Positions 8,491 to 20,140 of a stretch of 64,000 bases of DNA are shown one piece after another. The number at the start of each line of letters is the position of its first letter. Positions within the stretch are counted from its first letter, which is position 1. The notes below the pieces were generated by a model. That model was not told the origin of the DNA. It made no database searches and saw only the letters and a list, made by a program, of their open reading frames with translations. This DNA is from Siderastrea radians (lineage: Eukaryota; Cnidaria; Anthozoa; Scleractinia; Rhizangiidae), in the NCBI GenBank assembly GCA_964017195.1, contig CAXHKT010000177.1, positions 620,001 through 684,000 of the forward strand, given 5' to 3'. The translations under genes were made by a program, and so were the position numbers.

Positions 8491-8823
8491 TTGTGTAGAA
8501 AGTCTGCGATTTTGTCGATAAGGTGGAAAAAACCTTCATTTTGGGACCTTCCCTCAGGCCCCAAAAAGCTAACTGGCGCTCTCGGCTGCATGCACAAAGC
8601 TCCCAAATGCATTCAATCCCTTTGGGACCATCCGAAAAAAATTCCTTTTGTGCAAAAGTACAAAGAAAGCGCGATATGTGCGATCCTTAGGGAAAAAACC
8701 CCATTTTGGGGCATTCCCAGAGGCTCAAAAAGGTGTTCTTATCTGCGCAATCTGTCTGCGCAAGGCTGCGCATTGGCCCAATAATAATGCAAATCCCTCG
8801 GGGCTATCAGAAAAAACAGTTTA
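8491..8823 (+). repeat. 333-bp monomer variant (9-bp deletion)
   Basis: Same 9-bp deletion (near 8569) with the same linked AACCTTCATT and TTTTGGGACC changes as the copy at 1172, so the two are related by block duplication with an offset of 7319 bp. Confidence 0.92.
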
Positions 8824-9880
8824 TTGTGTAGAAAGTCTGCGATTTTGTCGATAAGGTGGAAAAAACCCCCATTTTGGGGCCTTCCCTCAGGCCCCAAAAA
8901 GCTCAAAAAGCTAACTGGCGCTCTCGGCTGCATGCACAAAGCTCCCAAATGCATTCAATCCCTTTGGGACCATCCGAAAAAAATTCCTTTTGTGCAAAAG
9001 TACAAAGAAAGCGCGATATGTGCGATCCTTAGGGAAAAAACCCCATTTTGGGGCATTCCCAGAGGCTCAAAAAGGTGTTCTTATCTGCGCGATCTGTCTG
9101 CGCAAGGCTGCGCACTGGCCCAATAATAATGCAAATCCCTCGGGGCTATCAGAAAAAACAGTTTATTGTGTAGAAAGTCTGCGATTTTGTCGATAAGGTG
9201 GAAAAAACCCCCAGTTTGGGGCCTTCCCTCAGGCCCCAAAAAACTCAAAAAGCTAACTGGCGCTCTCGGCTGCATGCACAAGGCTCCCAAATGCATTCAA
9301 TCCCTTTGGGACCATCCGAAAAAAATTCCTTTTGTGCAAAAGTACAAAGAAAGCGCGATATGTGCGATCCTTAGGGAAAAAACCCCATTTTGGGGCATTC
9401 CCAGAGGCTCAAAAAGGTGTTCTTATCTGCGCAATCTGTCTGCGCAAGGCTGCGCACTGGCCCAATAATAATGCAAATCCCTCGGGGCTATCAGAAAAAA
9501 CAGTTTATTGTGTAGAAAGTCTGCGATTTTGTCGATAAGGTGGAAAAAACCCCATTCTGGGGCCTTCCCTCAGGCCCCGAAAAGCTCAAAAAGCTAACTG
9601 GCGCTCTCGGCTGCATGCACAAAGCTCCCAAATGCATTCAATCCCTTTGGGACCATCCGAAAAAAATTCCTTTTGTGCAAAAGTACAAAGAAAGCGCGAT
9701 ATGTGCGATCCTTAGGGAAAAAACCCCATTTTGGGGCATTCCCAGAGGCTCAAAAAGGTGTTCTTATCTGCGCAATCTGTCTGCGCAAGGCTGCGCACTG
9801 GCCCAATAATAATGCAAATCCCTCCGCGCTATCAGAAAAAACAGTTTATTGTGTAGAAAGTCTGCGATTTTGTCGATAAG

Positions 9881-12800
9881 GTGGAAAAAAACCCCATTTT
9901 GGGGCCTTCCCTCAGGCCCCAAAAAGCTCAAAAAGCTAACGGGCGCTCTCGGCTGCATGCACAAAGCTCCCAAATGCATTCAATCCCTTTGGGACCATCC
10001 GAAAAAAATTCCTTTTGTGCAAAAGTACAAAGAAAGCGCGATATGTGCGATCCTTAGGGAAAAAACTCCATTTTGAGGCATTCCCAGAGGCTCAAAAAGA
10101 TGTTCTTATCTGCGCAATCTGTCTGCGCAAGGCTGTGCACTGGCCCAATAATAATGCAAATCCCTCCGCGCTATCAGAAAAAACAGTTTATTGTGTAGAA
10201 AGTCTGCGATTTTGTCGATAAGGTGGAAAAAACCCCCATTTTGGGGCCTTCCCTCAGGTTCCAAAAAGCTCAAAAAGCTAACTGGCGCTCTCGGCTGCAT
10301 GCACAAAGCTCCCAAATGCATTCAATCCCTTTGGGACCATCCGAAAAAAATTCCTTTTGTGCAAAAGTACAAAGAAAGCGCGATATGTGCGATCCTTAGG
10401 GAAAAAACTCCATTTTGAGGCATTCCCAGAGGCTCAAAAAGATGTTCTTATCTGCGCAATCTGTCTGCGCAAGGCTGTGCACTGGCCCAATAATAATGCA
10501 AATCCCTCCGCGCTATCAGAAAAAACAGTTTATTGTGTAGAAAGTCTGCGATTTTGTCGATAAGGTGGAAAAAACCCCCATTTTGGGGCCTTCCCTCAGG
10601 TTCCAAAAAGCTCAAAAAGCTAACTGGCGCTCTCGGCTGCATGCACAAAGCTCCCAAATGCATTCAATCCCTTTGGGACCATCCGAAAAAAATTCCTTTT
10701 GTGCAAAAGTACAAAGAAAGCGCGATATGTGCGATCCTTAGGGAAAAAACCCCATTTTGGGGCATTCCCAGAGGCTCAAAAAGGTGTTCTTATCTGCGCG
10801 ATCTGTCTGCGCAAGGCTGCGCACTGGCCCAATAGTAATGCAAATCCCTCGGGGCTATCAGAAAAAACAGTTTATTGTGTAGAAAGTCTGCGATTTTGTC
10901 GATAAGGTGAAAAAAACCCCCATTTTGGGGCCTTCCCTCAGGCCCCAAAAAACTCAAAAAGCTAACTGGCGCTCTCGGCTGCATGCACAAAGCTCCCAAA
11001 TGCATTCAATCCCTTTGGGACCATCCGAAAAAAATTCCTTTTGTGCAAAAGTACAAAGAAAGCGCGATATGTGCGATCCTTAGGAAAAAAACCCCATTTT
11101 GGGGCATTTCCAGAGGCTCAAAAAGGTGTTCTTATCTGCGCAATCTGTCTGCGCAAGGCTGCGCACTGGCCCAATAATAATGCAAATCGCTCGGGGCTAT
11201 CAGAAAAAACAGTTTATTGTGTAGAAAGTCTGCGATTTTGTCGATAAGGTGGAAAAAACCCCCATTTTGGGGCCTTTCCTCAGGCCCCAAAAAGCTCAAA
11301 AAGCTAACTGGCGCTCTGGGCTGCATGCACAAAGCTCCCAAATGCATTCAATCCCTTTGGGACCATCCGAAAAAAATTCCTTTTGTGCAAAAGTACAAAG
11401 AAAGCGCGATATGTGCGATCCTTAGGGAAAAAACCCCATTTTGGGGCATTCCCAGAGGCTCAAAAAGGTGTTCTTATCTGCGCAATCTGTCTGCGCAAGG
11501 CTGCGCACTGGCCCAATAATAATGCAAATCCCTCGGGGCTATCAGAAAAAACAGTTTATTGTGTAGAAAGTCTGCGATTTTGTCGATAAGGTGGAAAAAA
11601 CCCCCATTTTGGGGCCTTCCCTCAGGCCCCAAAAAGCTCAAAAAGCTAACTGGCGCTCTCGGCTGCATGCACAAAGCTCCCAAATGCATTCAATCCCTTT
11701 GGGACCATCCGAAAAAAATTCCTTTTGTGCAAAAGTACAAAGAAAGCGCGATATGTGCGATCCTTAGGGAAAAAACCCCATTTTGGGGCATTCCCAGAGG
11801 CTCAAAAAGGTGTTCTTATCTGCGCAATCTGTCTGCGCAAGGCTGCGCACTGGCCCAATAATAATGCAAATCGCTCGGGGCTATCAGAAAAAACAGTTTA
11901 TTGTGTAGAAAGTCTGCGGTTTTGTCGATAAGGTGGAAAAAACCCCCATTTTGGGGCCTTCCCTCAGGCCCCAAAAAGCTCAAAAAGCTAACTGGCGCTC
12001 TCGGCTGCATGCACAAAGCTCCCAAATGCATTCAATCCCTTTGGGACCATCCGAAAAAAATTCCTTTTGTGCAAAAGTACAAAGAAAGCGCGATATGTGC
12101 GATCCTTAGGGAAAAAACCCCATTTTGGGGCATTCCCAGAGGCTCAAAAAGGTGTTCTTATCTGCGCAATCTGTCTGCGCAAGGCTGCACACTGGCCCAA
12201 TAATAATGCAAATCCCTCGGGGCTATCAGAAAAAACAGTTTATTGTGTAGAAAGTCTGCGATTTTGTCGATAAGGTGGAAAAAACCCCCATTTTGGGGCC
12301 TTCCCTCAGGCCCCAAAAAGCTCAAAAAGCTAACTGGCGCTCTCGGCTGCATGCACAAAGCTCCCAAATGCATTCAATCCCTTTGGGACCATCCGAAAAA
12401 AATTCCTTTTGTGCAAAAGTACAAAGAAAGCGCGATATGTGCGATCCTTAGGGAAAAAACCCCATTTTGAGGCATTCCCAGAGGCTCAAAAAGGTGTTCT
12501 TATCTGCGCAATCTGTCTGCGCAAGGCTGCACACTGGCCCAATAATAATGCAAATCCCTCGGGGCTATCAGAAAAAACAGTTTATTGTGTAGAAAGTCTG
12601 CGATTTTGTCGATAAGGTGGAAAAAACCCCCATTTTGGGGCCTTCCCTCAGGCCCCAAAAAGCTCAAAAAGCTAACTGGCGCTCTCGGCTGCATGCACAA
12701 AGCTCCCAAATGCATTCAATCCCTTTGGGACCATCCGAAAAAAATTCCTTTTGTGCAAAAGTACAAAGAAAGCGCGATATGTGCGATCCTTAGGGAAAAA

Positions 12801-13300
12801 ACCCCATTTTGGGGCATTCCCAGAGGCTCAAAAAGGTGTTCTTATCTGCGCAATCTGTCTGCGCAAGGCTGCGCACTGGCCCAATAATAATGCAAATCCC
12901 TCGGGGCTATCAGAAAAAACAGTTTATTGTGTAGAAAGTCTGCGATTTTGTCGATAAGGTGGAAAAAACTCCCATTTTGGGGCCTTCCCTCAGGCCCCAA
13001 AAAGCTGAAAAAGCTAACTGGCGCTCTCGGCTGCATGCACAAAGCTCCCAAATGCATTCAATCCCTTTGGGACCATCCGAAAAAAATTCCTTTTGTGCAA
13101 AAGTACAAAGAAAGCGCGATATGTGCGATCCTTAGGGAAAAAAGCCCATTTTGGGGCATTCCCAGAGGCTCAAAAAGGTGTTCTTATCTGCGCAATCTGT
13201 CTGCGCAAGGCTGCACACTGGCCCAATAATAATGCAAATCCCTCGGGGCTATCAGAAAAAACAGTTTATTGTGTAGAAAGTCTGCGATTTTGTCGATAAG
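9881..13300 (+). repeat. HOR family I, copy 1 (10 monomers, 3420 bp)
   Basis: Ordered monomer types W-X-Y-Z-A-B-C-D-E-F. Type X is marked by AGGTTCC, ACTCCATTTTGAGG, AAAAAGATGTTC, CTGTGCAC and CCTCCGCGC; Y by CGCGATCTG and CCAATAGTAATG; Z by AAGGTGAAAAAAA, TTAGGAAAAA and AATCGCTCGG; D by CCCCATTTTGAGG with CTGCACAC; F by AAACTCCCATTTT and AAAGCTGAAAAAG. Copy 1 has two extra monomers (A, B) between Z and C relative to copy 2. Confidence 0.85.
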
Positions 13301-16036
13301 GTGGAAAAAAACCCCATTTTGGGGCCTTCCCTCAGGCCCCAAAAAGCTCAAAAAGCTAACTGGCGCTCTCGGCTGCATGCACAAAGCTCCCAAATGCATT
13401 CAATCCCTTTGGGACCATCCGAAAAAAATTCCTTTTGTGCAAAAGTACAAAGAAAGCGCGATATGTGCGATCCTTAGGGAAAAAACTCCATTTTGAGGCA
13501 TTCCCAGAGGCTCAAAAAGATGTTCTTATCTGCGCAATCTGTCTGCGCAAGGCTGTGCACTGGCCCAATAATAATGCAAATCCCTCCGCGCTATCAGAAA
13601 AAACAGTTTATTGTGTAGAAAGTCTGCGATTTTGTCGATAAGGTGGAAAAAACCCCCATTTTGGGGCCTTCCCTCAGGTTCCAAAAAGCTCAAAAAGCTA
13701 ACTGGCGCTCTCGGCTGCATGCACAAAGCTCCCAAATGCATTCAATCCCTTTGGGACCATCCGAAAAAAATTCCTTTTGTGCAAAAGTACAAAGAAAGCG
13801 CGATATGTGCGATCCTTAGGGAAAAAACTCCATTTTGAGGCATTCCCAGAGGCTCAAAAAGATGTTCTTATCTGCGCAATCTGTCTGCGCAAGGCTGTGC
13901 ACTGGCCCAATAATAATGCAAATCCCTCCGCGCTATCAGAAAAAACAGTTTATTGTGTAGAAAGTCTGCGATTTTGTCGATAAGGTGGAAAAAACCCCCA
14001 TTTTGGGGCCTTCCCTCAGGTTCCAAAAAGCTCAAAAAGCTAACTGGCGCTCTCGGCTGCATGCACAAAGCTCCCAAATGCATTCAATCCCTTTGGGACC
14101 ATCCGAAAAAAATTCCTTTTGTGCAAAAGTACAAAGAAAGCGCGATATGTGCGATCCTTAGGGAAAAAACCCCATTTTGGGGCATTCCCAGAGGCTCAAA
14201 AAGGTGTTCTTATCTGCGCGATCTGTCTGCGCAAGGCTGCGCACTGGCCCAATAGTAATGCAAATCCCTCGGGGCTATCAGAAAAAACAGTTTATTGTGT
14301 AGAAAGTCTGCGATTTTGTCGATAAGGTGAAAAAAACCCCCATTTTGGGGCCTTCCCTCAGGCCCCAAAAAACTCAAAAAGCTAACTGGCGCTCTCGGCT
14401 GCATGCACAAAGCTCCCAAATGCATTCAATCCCTTTGGGACCATCCGAAAAAAATTCCTTTTGTGCAAAAGTACAAAGAAAGCGCGATATGTGCGATCCT
14501 TAGGAAAAAAACCCCATTTTGGGGCATTCCCAGAGGCTCAAAAAGGTGTTCTTATCTGCGCAATCTGTCTGCGCAAGGCTGCGCACTGGCCCAATAATAA
14601 TGCAAATCGCTCGGGGCTATCAGAAAAAACAGTTTATTGTGTAGAAAGTCTGCGATTTTGTCGATAAGGTGGAAAAAACCCCCATTTTGGGGCCTTCCCT
14701 CAGGCCCCAAAAAGCTCAAAAAGCTAACTGGCGCTCTCGGCTGCATGCACAAAGCTCCCAAATGCATTCAATCCCTTTGGGACCATCCGAAAAAAATTCC
14801 TTTTGTGCAAAAGTACAAAGAAAGCGCGATATGTGCGATCCTTAGGGAAAAAACCCCATTTTGGGGCATTCCCAGAGGCTCAAAAAGGTGTTCTTATCTG
14901 CGCAATCTGTCTGCGCAAGGCTGCACACTGGCCCAATAATAATGCAAATCCCTCGGGGCTATCAGAAAAAACAGTTTATTGTGTAGAAAGTCTGCGATTT
15001 TGTCGATAAGGTGGAAAAAACCCCCATTTTGGGGCCTTCCCTCAGGCCCCAAAAAGCTCAAAAAGCTAACTGGCGCTCTCGGCTGCATGCACAAAGCTCC
15101 CAAATGCATTCAATCCCTTTGGGACCATCCGAAAAAAATTCCTTTTGTGCAAAAGTACAAAGAAAGCGCGATATGTGCGATCCTTAGGGAAAAAACCCCA
15201 TTTTGAGGCATTCCCAGAGGCTCAAAAAGGTGTTCTTATCTGCGCAATCTGTCTGCGCAAGGCTGCACACTGGCCCAATAATAATGCAAATCCCTCGGGG
15301 CTATCAGAAAAAACAGTTTATTGTGTAGAAAGTCTGCGATTTTGTCGATAAGGTGGAAAAAACCCCCATTTTGGGGCCTTCCCTCAGGCCCCAAAAAGCT
15401 CAAAAAGCTAACTGGCGCTCTCGGCTGCATGCACAAAGCTCCCAAATGCATTCAATCCCTTTGGGACCATCCGAAAAAAATTCCTTTTGTGCAAAAGTAC
15501 AAAGAAAGCGCGATATGTGCGATCCTTAGGGAAAAAACCCCATTTTGGGGCATTCCCAGAGGCTCAAAAAGGTGTTCTTATCTGCGCAATCTGTCTGCGC
15601 AAGGCTGCGCACTGGCCCAATAATAATGCAAATCCCTCGGGGCTATCAGAAAAAACAGTTTATTGTGTAGAAAGTCTGCGATTTTGTCGATAAGGTGGAA
15701 AAAACTCCCATTTTGGGGCCTTCCCTCAGGCCCCAAAAAGCTGAAAAAGCTAACTGGCGCTCTCGGCTGCATGCACAAAGCTCCCAAATGCATTCAATCC
15801 CTTTGGGACCATCCGAAAAAAATTCCTTTTGTGCAAAAGTACAAAGAAAGCGCGATATGTGCGATCCTTAGGGAAAAAACCCCATTTTGGGGCATTCCCA
15901 GAGGCTCAAAAAGGTGTTCTTATCTGCGCAATCTGTCTGCGCAAGGCTGCACACTGGCCCAATAATAATGCAAATCCCTCGGGGCTATCAGAAAAAACAG
16001 TTTATTGTGTAGAAAGTCTGCGATTTTGTCGATAAG
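13301..16036 (+). repeat. HOR family I, copy 2 (8 monomers, 2736 bp)
   Basis: Types W-X-Y-Z-C-D-E-F in the same order as copy 1 but without the A-B pair. Private marks such as AGGTTCC (13677), CCAATAGTAATG (about 14250) and AAAGCTGAAAAAG (about 15742) fall in corresponding places. Probably the basic form of this HOR. Confidence 0.85.
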
Positions 16037-19000
16037 GTGGAAAAAAACCCCATTTTGGGGCCTTCCCTCAGGCCCCAAAAAGCTCAAAAAGCTAACTGGC
16101 GCTCTCGGCTGCATGCACAAAGCTCCCAAATGCATTCAATCCCTTTGGGACCATCCGAAAAAAATTCCTTTTGTGCAAAAGTACAAAGAAAGCGCGATAT
16201 GTGCGATCCTTAGGGAAAAAACTCCATTTTGAGGCATTCCCAGAGGCTCAAAAAGATGTTCTTATCTGCGCAATCTGTCTGCGCAAGGCTGTGCACTGGC
16301 CCAATAATAATGCAAATCCCTCCGCGCTATCAGAAAAAACAGTTTATTGTGTAGAAAGTCTGCGATTTTGTCGATAAGGTGGAAAAAACCCCCATTTTGG
16401 GGCCTTCCCTCAGGTTCCAAAAAGCTCAAAAAGCTAACTGGCGCTCTCGGCTGCATGCACAAAGCTCCCAAATGCATTCAATCCCTTTGGGACCATCCGA
16501 AAAAAATTCCTTTTGTGCAAAAGTACAAAGAAAGCGCGATATGTGCGATCCTTAGGGAAAAAACTCCATTTTGAGGCATTCCCAGAGGCTCAAAAAGATG
16601 TTCTTATCTGCGCAATCTGTCTGCGCAAGGCTGTGCACTGGCCCAATAATAATGCAAATCCCTCCGCGCTATCAGAAAAAACAGTTTATTGTGTAGAAAG
16701 TCTGCGATTTTGTCGATAAGGTGGAAAAAACCCCCATTTTGGGGCCTTCCCTCAGGTTCCAAAAAGCTCAAAAAGCTAACTGGCGCTCTCGGCTGCATGC
16801 ACAAAGCTCCCAAATGCATTCAATCCCTTTGGGACCATCCGAAAAAAATTCCTTTTGTGCAAAAGTACAAAGAAAGCGCGATATGTGCGATCCTTAGGGA
16901 AAAAACTCCATTTTGAGGCATTCCCAGAGGCTCAAAAAGATGTTCTTATCTGCGCAATCTGTCTGCGCAAGGCTGTGCACTGGCCCAATAATAATGCAAA
17001 TCCCTCCGCGCTATCAGAAAAAACAGTTTATTGTGTAGAAAGTCTGCGATTTTGTCGATAAGGTGGAAAAAACCCCCATTTTGGGGCCTTCCCTCAGGTT
17101 CCAAAAAGCTCAAAAAGCTAACTGGCGCTCTCGGCTGCATGCACAAAGCTCCCAAATGCATTCAATCCCTTTGGGACCATCCGAAAAAAATTCCTTTTGT
17201 GCAAAAGTACAAAGAAAGCGCGATATGTGCGATCCTTAGGGAAAAAACCCCATTTTGGGGCATTCCCAGAGGCTCAAAAAGGTGTTCTTATCTGCGCGAT
17301 CTGTCTGCGCAAGGCTGCGCACTGGCCCAATAGTAATGCAAATCCCTCGGGGCTATCAGAAAAAACAGTTTATTGTGTAGAAAGTCTGCGATTTTGTCGA
17401 TAAGGTGAAAAAAACCCCCATTTTGGGGCCTTCCCTCAGGCCCCAAAAAACTCAAAAAGCTAACTGGCGCTCTCGGCTGCATGCACAAAGCTCCCAAATG
17501 CATTCAATCCCTTTGGGACCATCCGAAAAAAATTCCTTTTGTGCAAAAGTACAAAGAAAGCGCGATATGTGCGATCCTTAGGAAAAAAACCCCATTTTGG
17601 GGCATTCCCAGAGGCTCAAAAAGGTGTTCTTATCTGCGCAATCTGTCTGCGCAAGGCTGTGCACTGGCCCAATAATAATGCAAATCCCTCCGCGCTATCA
17701 GAAAAAACAGTTTATTGTGTAGAAAGTCTGCGATTTTGTCGATAAGGTGGAAAAAACCCCCATTTTGGGGCCTTCCCTCAGGTTCCAAAAAGCTCAAAAA
17801 GCTAACTGGCGCTCTCGGCTGCATGCACAAAGCTCCCAAATGCATTCAATCCCTTTGGGACCATCCGAAAAAAATTCCTTTTGTGCAAAAGTACAAAGAA
17901 AGCGCGATATGTGCGATCCTTAGGGAAAAAACTCCATTTTGAGGCATTCCCAGAGGCTCAAAAAGATGTTCTTATCTGCGCAATCTGTCTGCGCAAGGCT
18001 GTGCACTGGCCCAATAATAATGCAAATCCCTCCGCGCTATCAGAAAAAACAGTTTATTGTGTAGAAAGTCTGCGATTTTGTCGATAAGGTGGAAAAAACC
18101 CCCATTTTGGGGCCTTCCCTCAGGTTCCAAAAAGCTCAAAAAGCTAACTGGCGCTCTCGGCTGCATGCACAAAGCTCCCAAATGCATTCAATCCCTTTGG
18201 GACCATCCGAAAAAAATTCCTTTTGTGCAAAAGTACAAAGAAAGCGCGATATGTGCGATCCTTAGGGAAAAAACCCCATTTTGGGGCATTCCCAGAGGCT
18301 CAAAAAGGTGTTCTTATCTGCGCGATCTGTCTGCGCAAGGCTGCGCACTGGCCCAATAGTAATGCAAATCCCTCGGGGCTATCAGAAAAAACAGTTTATT
18401 GTGTAGAAAGTCTGCGATTTTGTCGATAAGGTGAAAAAAACCCCCATTTTGGGGCCTTCCCTCAGGCCCCAAAAAACTCAAAAAGCTAACTGGCGCTCTC
18501 GGCTGCATGCACAAAGCTCCCAAATGCATTCAATCCCTTTGGGACCATCCGAAAAAAATTCCTTTTGTGCAAAAGTACAAAGAAAGCGCGATATGTGCGA
18601 TCCTTAGGAAAAAAACCCCATTTTGGGGCATTCCCAGAGGCTCAAAAAGGTGTTCTTATCTGCGCAATCTGTCTGCGCAAGGCTGCGCACTGGCCCAATA
18701 ATAATGCAAATCGCTCGGGGCTATCAGAAAAAACAGTTTATTGTGTAGAAAGTCTGCGATTTTGTCGATAAGGTGGAAAAAACCCCCATTTTGGGGCCTT
18801 CCCTCAGGCCCCAAAAAGCTCAAAAAGCTAACTGGCGCTCTCGGCTGCATGCACAAAGCTCCCAAATGCATTCAATCCCTTTGGGACCATCCGAAAAAAA
18901 TTCCTTTTGTGCAAAAGTACAAAGAAAGCGCGATATGTGCGATCCTTAGGGAAAAAACCCCATTTTGGGGCATTCCCAGAGGCTCAAAAAGGTGTTCTTA

Positions 19001-20140
19001 TCTGCGCAATCTGTCTGCGCAAGGCTGCACACTGGCCCAATAATAATGCAAATCCCTCGGGGCTATCAGAAAAAACAGTTTATTGTGTAGAAAGTCTGCG
19101 ATTTTGTCGATAAGGTGGAAAAAACCCCCATTTTGGGGCCTTCCCTCAGGCCCCAAAAAGCTCAAAAAGCTAACTGGCGCTCTCGGCTGCATGCACAAAG
19201 CTCCCAAATGCATTCAATCCCTTTGGGACCATCCGAAAAAAATTCCTTTTGTGCAAAAGTACAAAGAAAGCGCGATATGTGCGATCCTTAGGGAAAAAAC
19301 CCCATTTTGAGGCATTCCCAGAGGCTCAAAAAGGTGTTCTTATCTGCGCAATCTGTCTGCGCAAGGCTGCACACTGGCCCAATAATAATGCAAATCCCTC
19401 GGGGCTATCAGAAAAAACAGTTTATTGTGTAGAAAGTCTGCGATTTTGTCGATAAGGTGGAAAAAACCCCCATTTTGGGGCCTTCCCTCAGGCCCCAAAA
19501 AGCTCAAAAAGCTAACTGGCGCTCTCGGCTGCATGCACAAAGCTCCCAAATGCATTCAATCCCTTTGGGACCATCCGAAAAAAATTCCTTTTGTGCAAAA
19601 GTACAAAGAAAGCGCGATATGTGCGATCCTTAGGGAAAAAACCCCATTTTGGGGCATTCCCAGAGGCTCAAAAAGGTGTTCTTATCTGCGCAATCTGTCT
19701 GCGCAAGGCTGCGCACTGGCCCAATAATAATGCAAATCCCTCGGGGCTATCAGAAAAAACAATTTATTGTGTAGAAAGTCTGCGATTTTGTCGATAAGGT
19801 GGAAAAAACCCCCATTTTGGGGCCTTCCCTCAGGCCCCAAAAAGCTGAAAAAGCTAACTGGCGCTCTCGGCTGCATGCACAAAGCTCCCAAATGCATTCA
19901 ATCCCTTTGGGACCATCCGAAAAAAATTCCTTTTGTGCAAAAGTACAAAGAAAGCGCGATATGTGCGATCCTTAGGGAAAAAACCCCATTTTGGGGCATT
20001 CCCAGAGGCTCAAAAAGGTGTTCTTATCTGCGCAATCTGTCTGCGCAAGGCTGCACACTGGCCCAATAATAATGCAAATCCCTCGGGGCTATCAGAAAAA
20101 ACAGTTTATTGTGTAGAAAGTCTGCGATTTTGTCGATAAG
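16037..20140 (+). repeat. HOR family I, copy 3 (12 monomers, 4104 bp)
   Basis: Types W-X-X-Y-Z/X-X-Y-Z-C-D-E-F. Relative to copy 2 it has an extra X and an extra X-Y-Z tract. The first Z (17405 onward) switches to X sequence in its second half, so it is a hybrid monomer at an exchange junction. E and F have lost some marks (F has AAACCCCCATTTT, one CAATTTATTG at 19761). Confidence 0.85.
17405..17746 (+). repeat. Hybrid monomer Z/X at an exchange junction
   Basis: Begins as type Z (AAGGTGAAAAAAA, TTAGGAAAAA, AAAAAGGTG at 17624) and ends as type X (CTGTGCAC with T at 17660, then CCTCCGCGC). The crossover lies in the 35 bp identical in both types between 17624 and 17660. Confidence 0.85.

Noticed and set aside
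9508..9590. Compensatory pairing changes in the dyad (CATTCTGGGG with CCCCGAAAAG at 9553 and at 33835)
   Set aside because: Two changes fall on opposite arms but give a T-G and a C-A opposition, not a restored pair; the two copies are more simply related by duplication.
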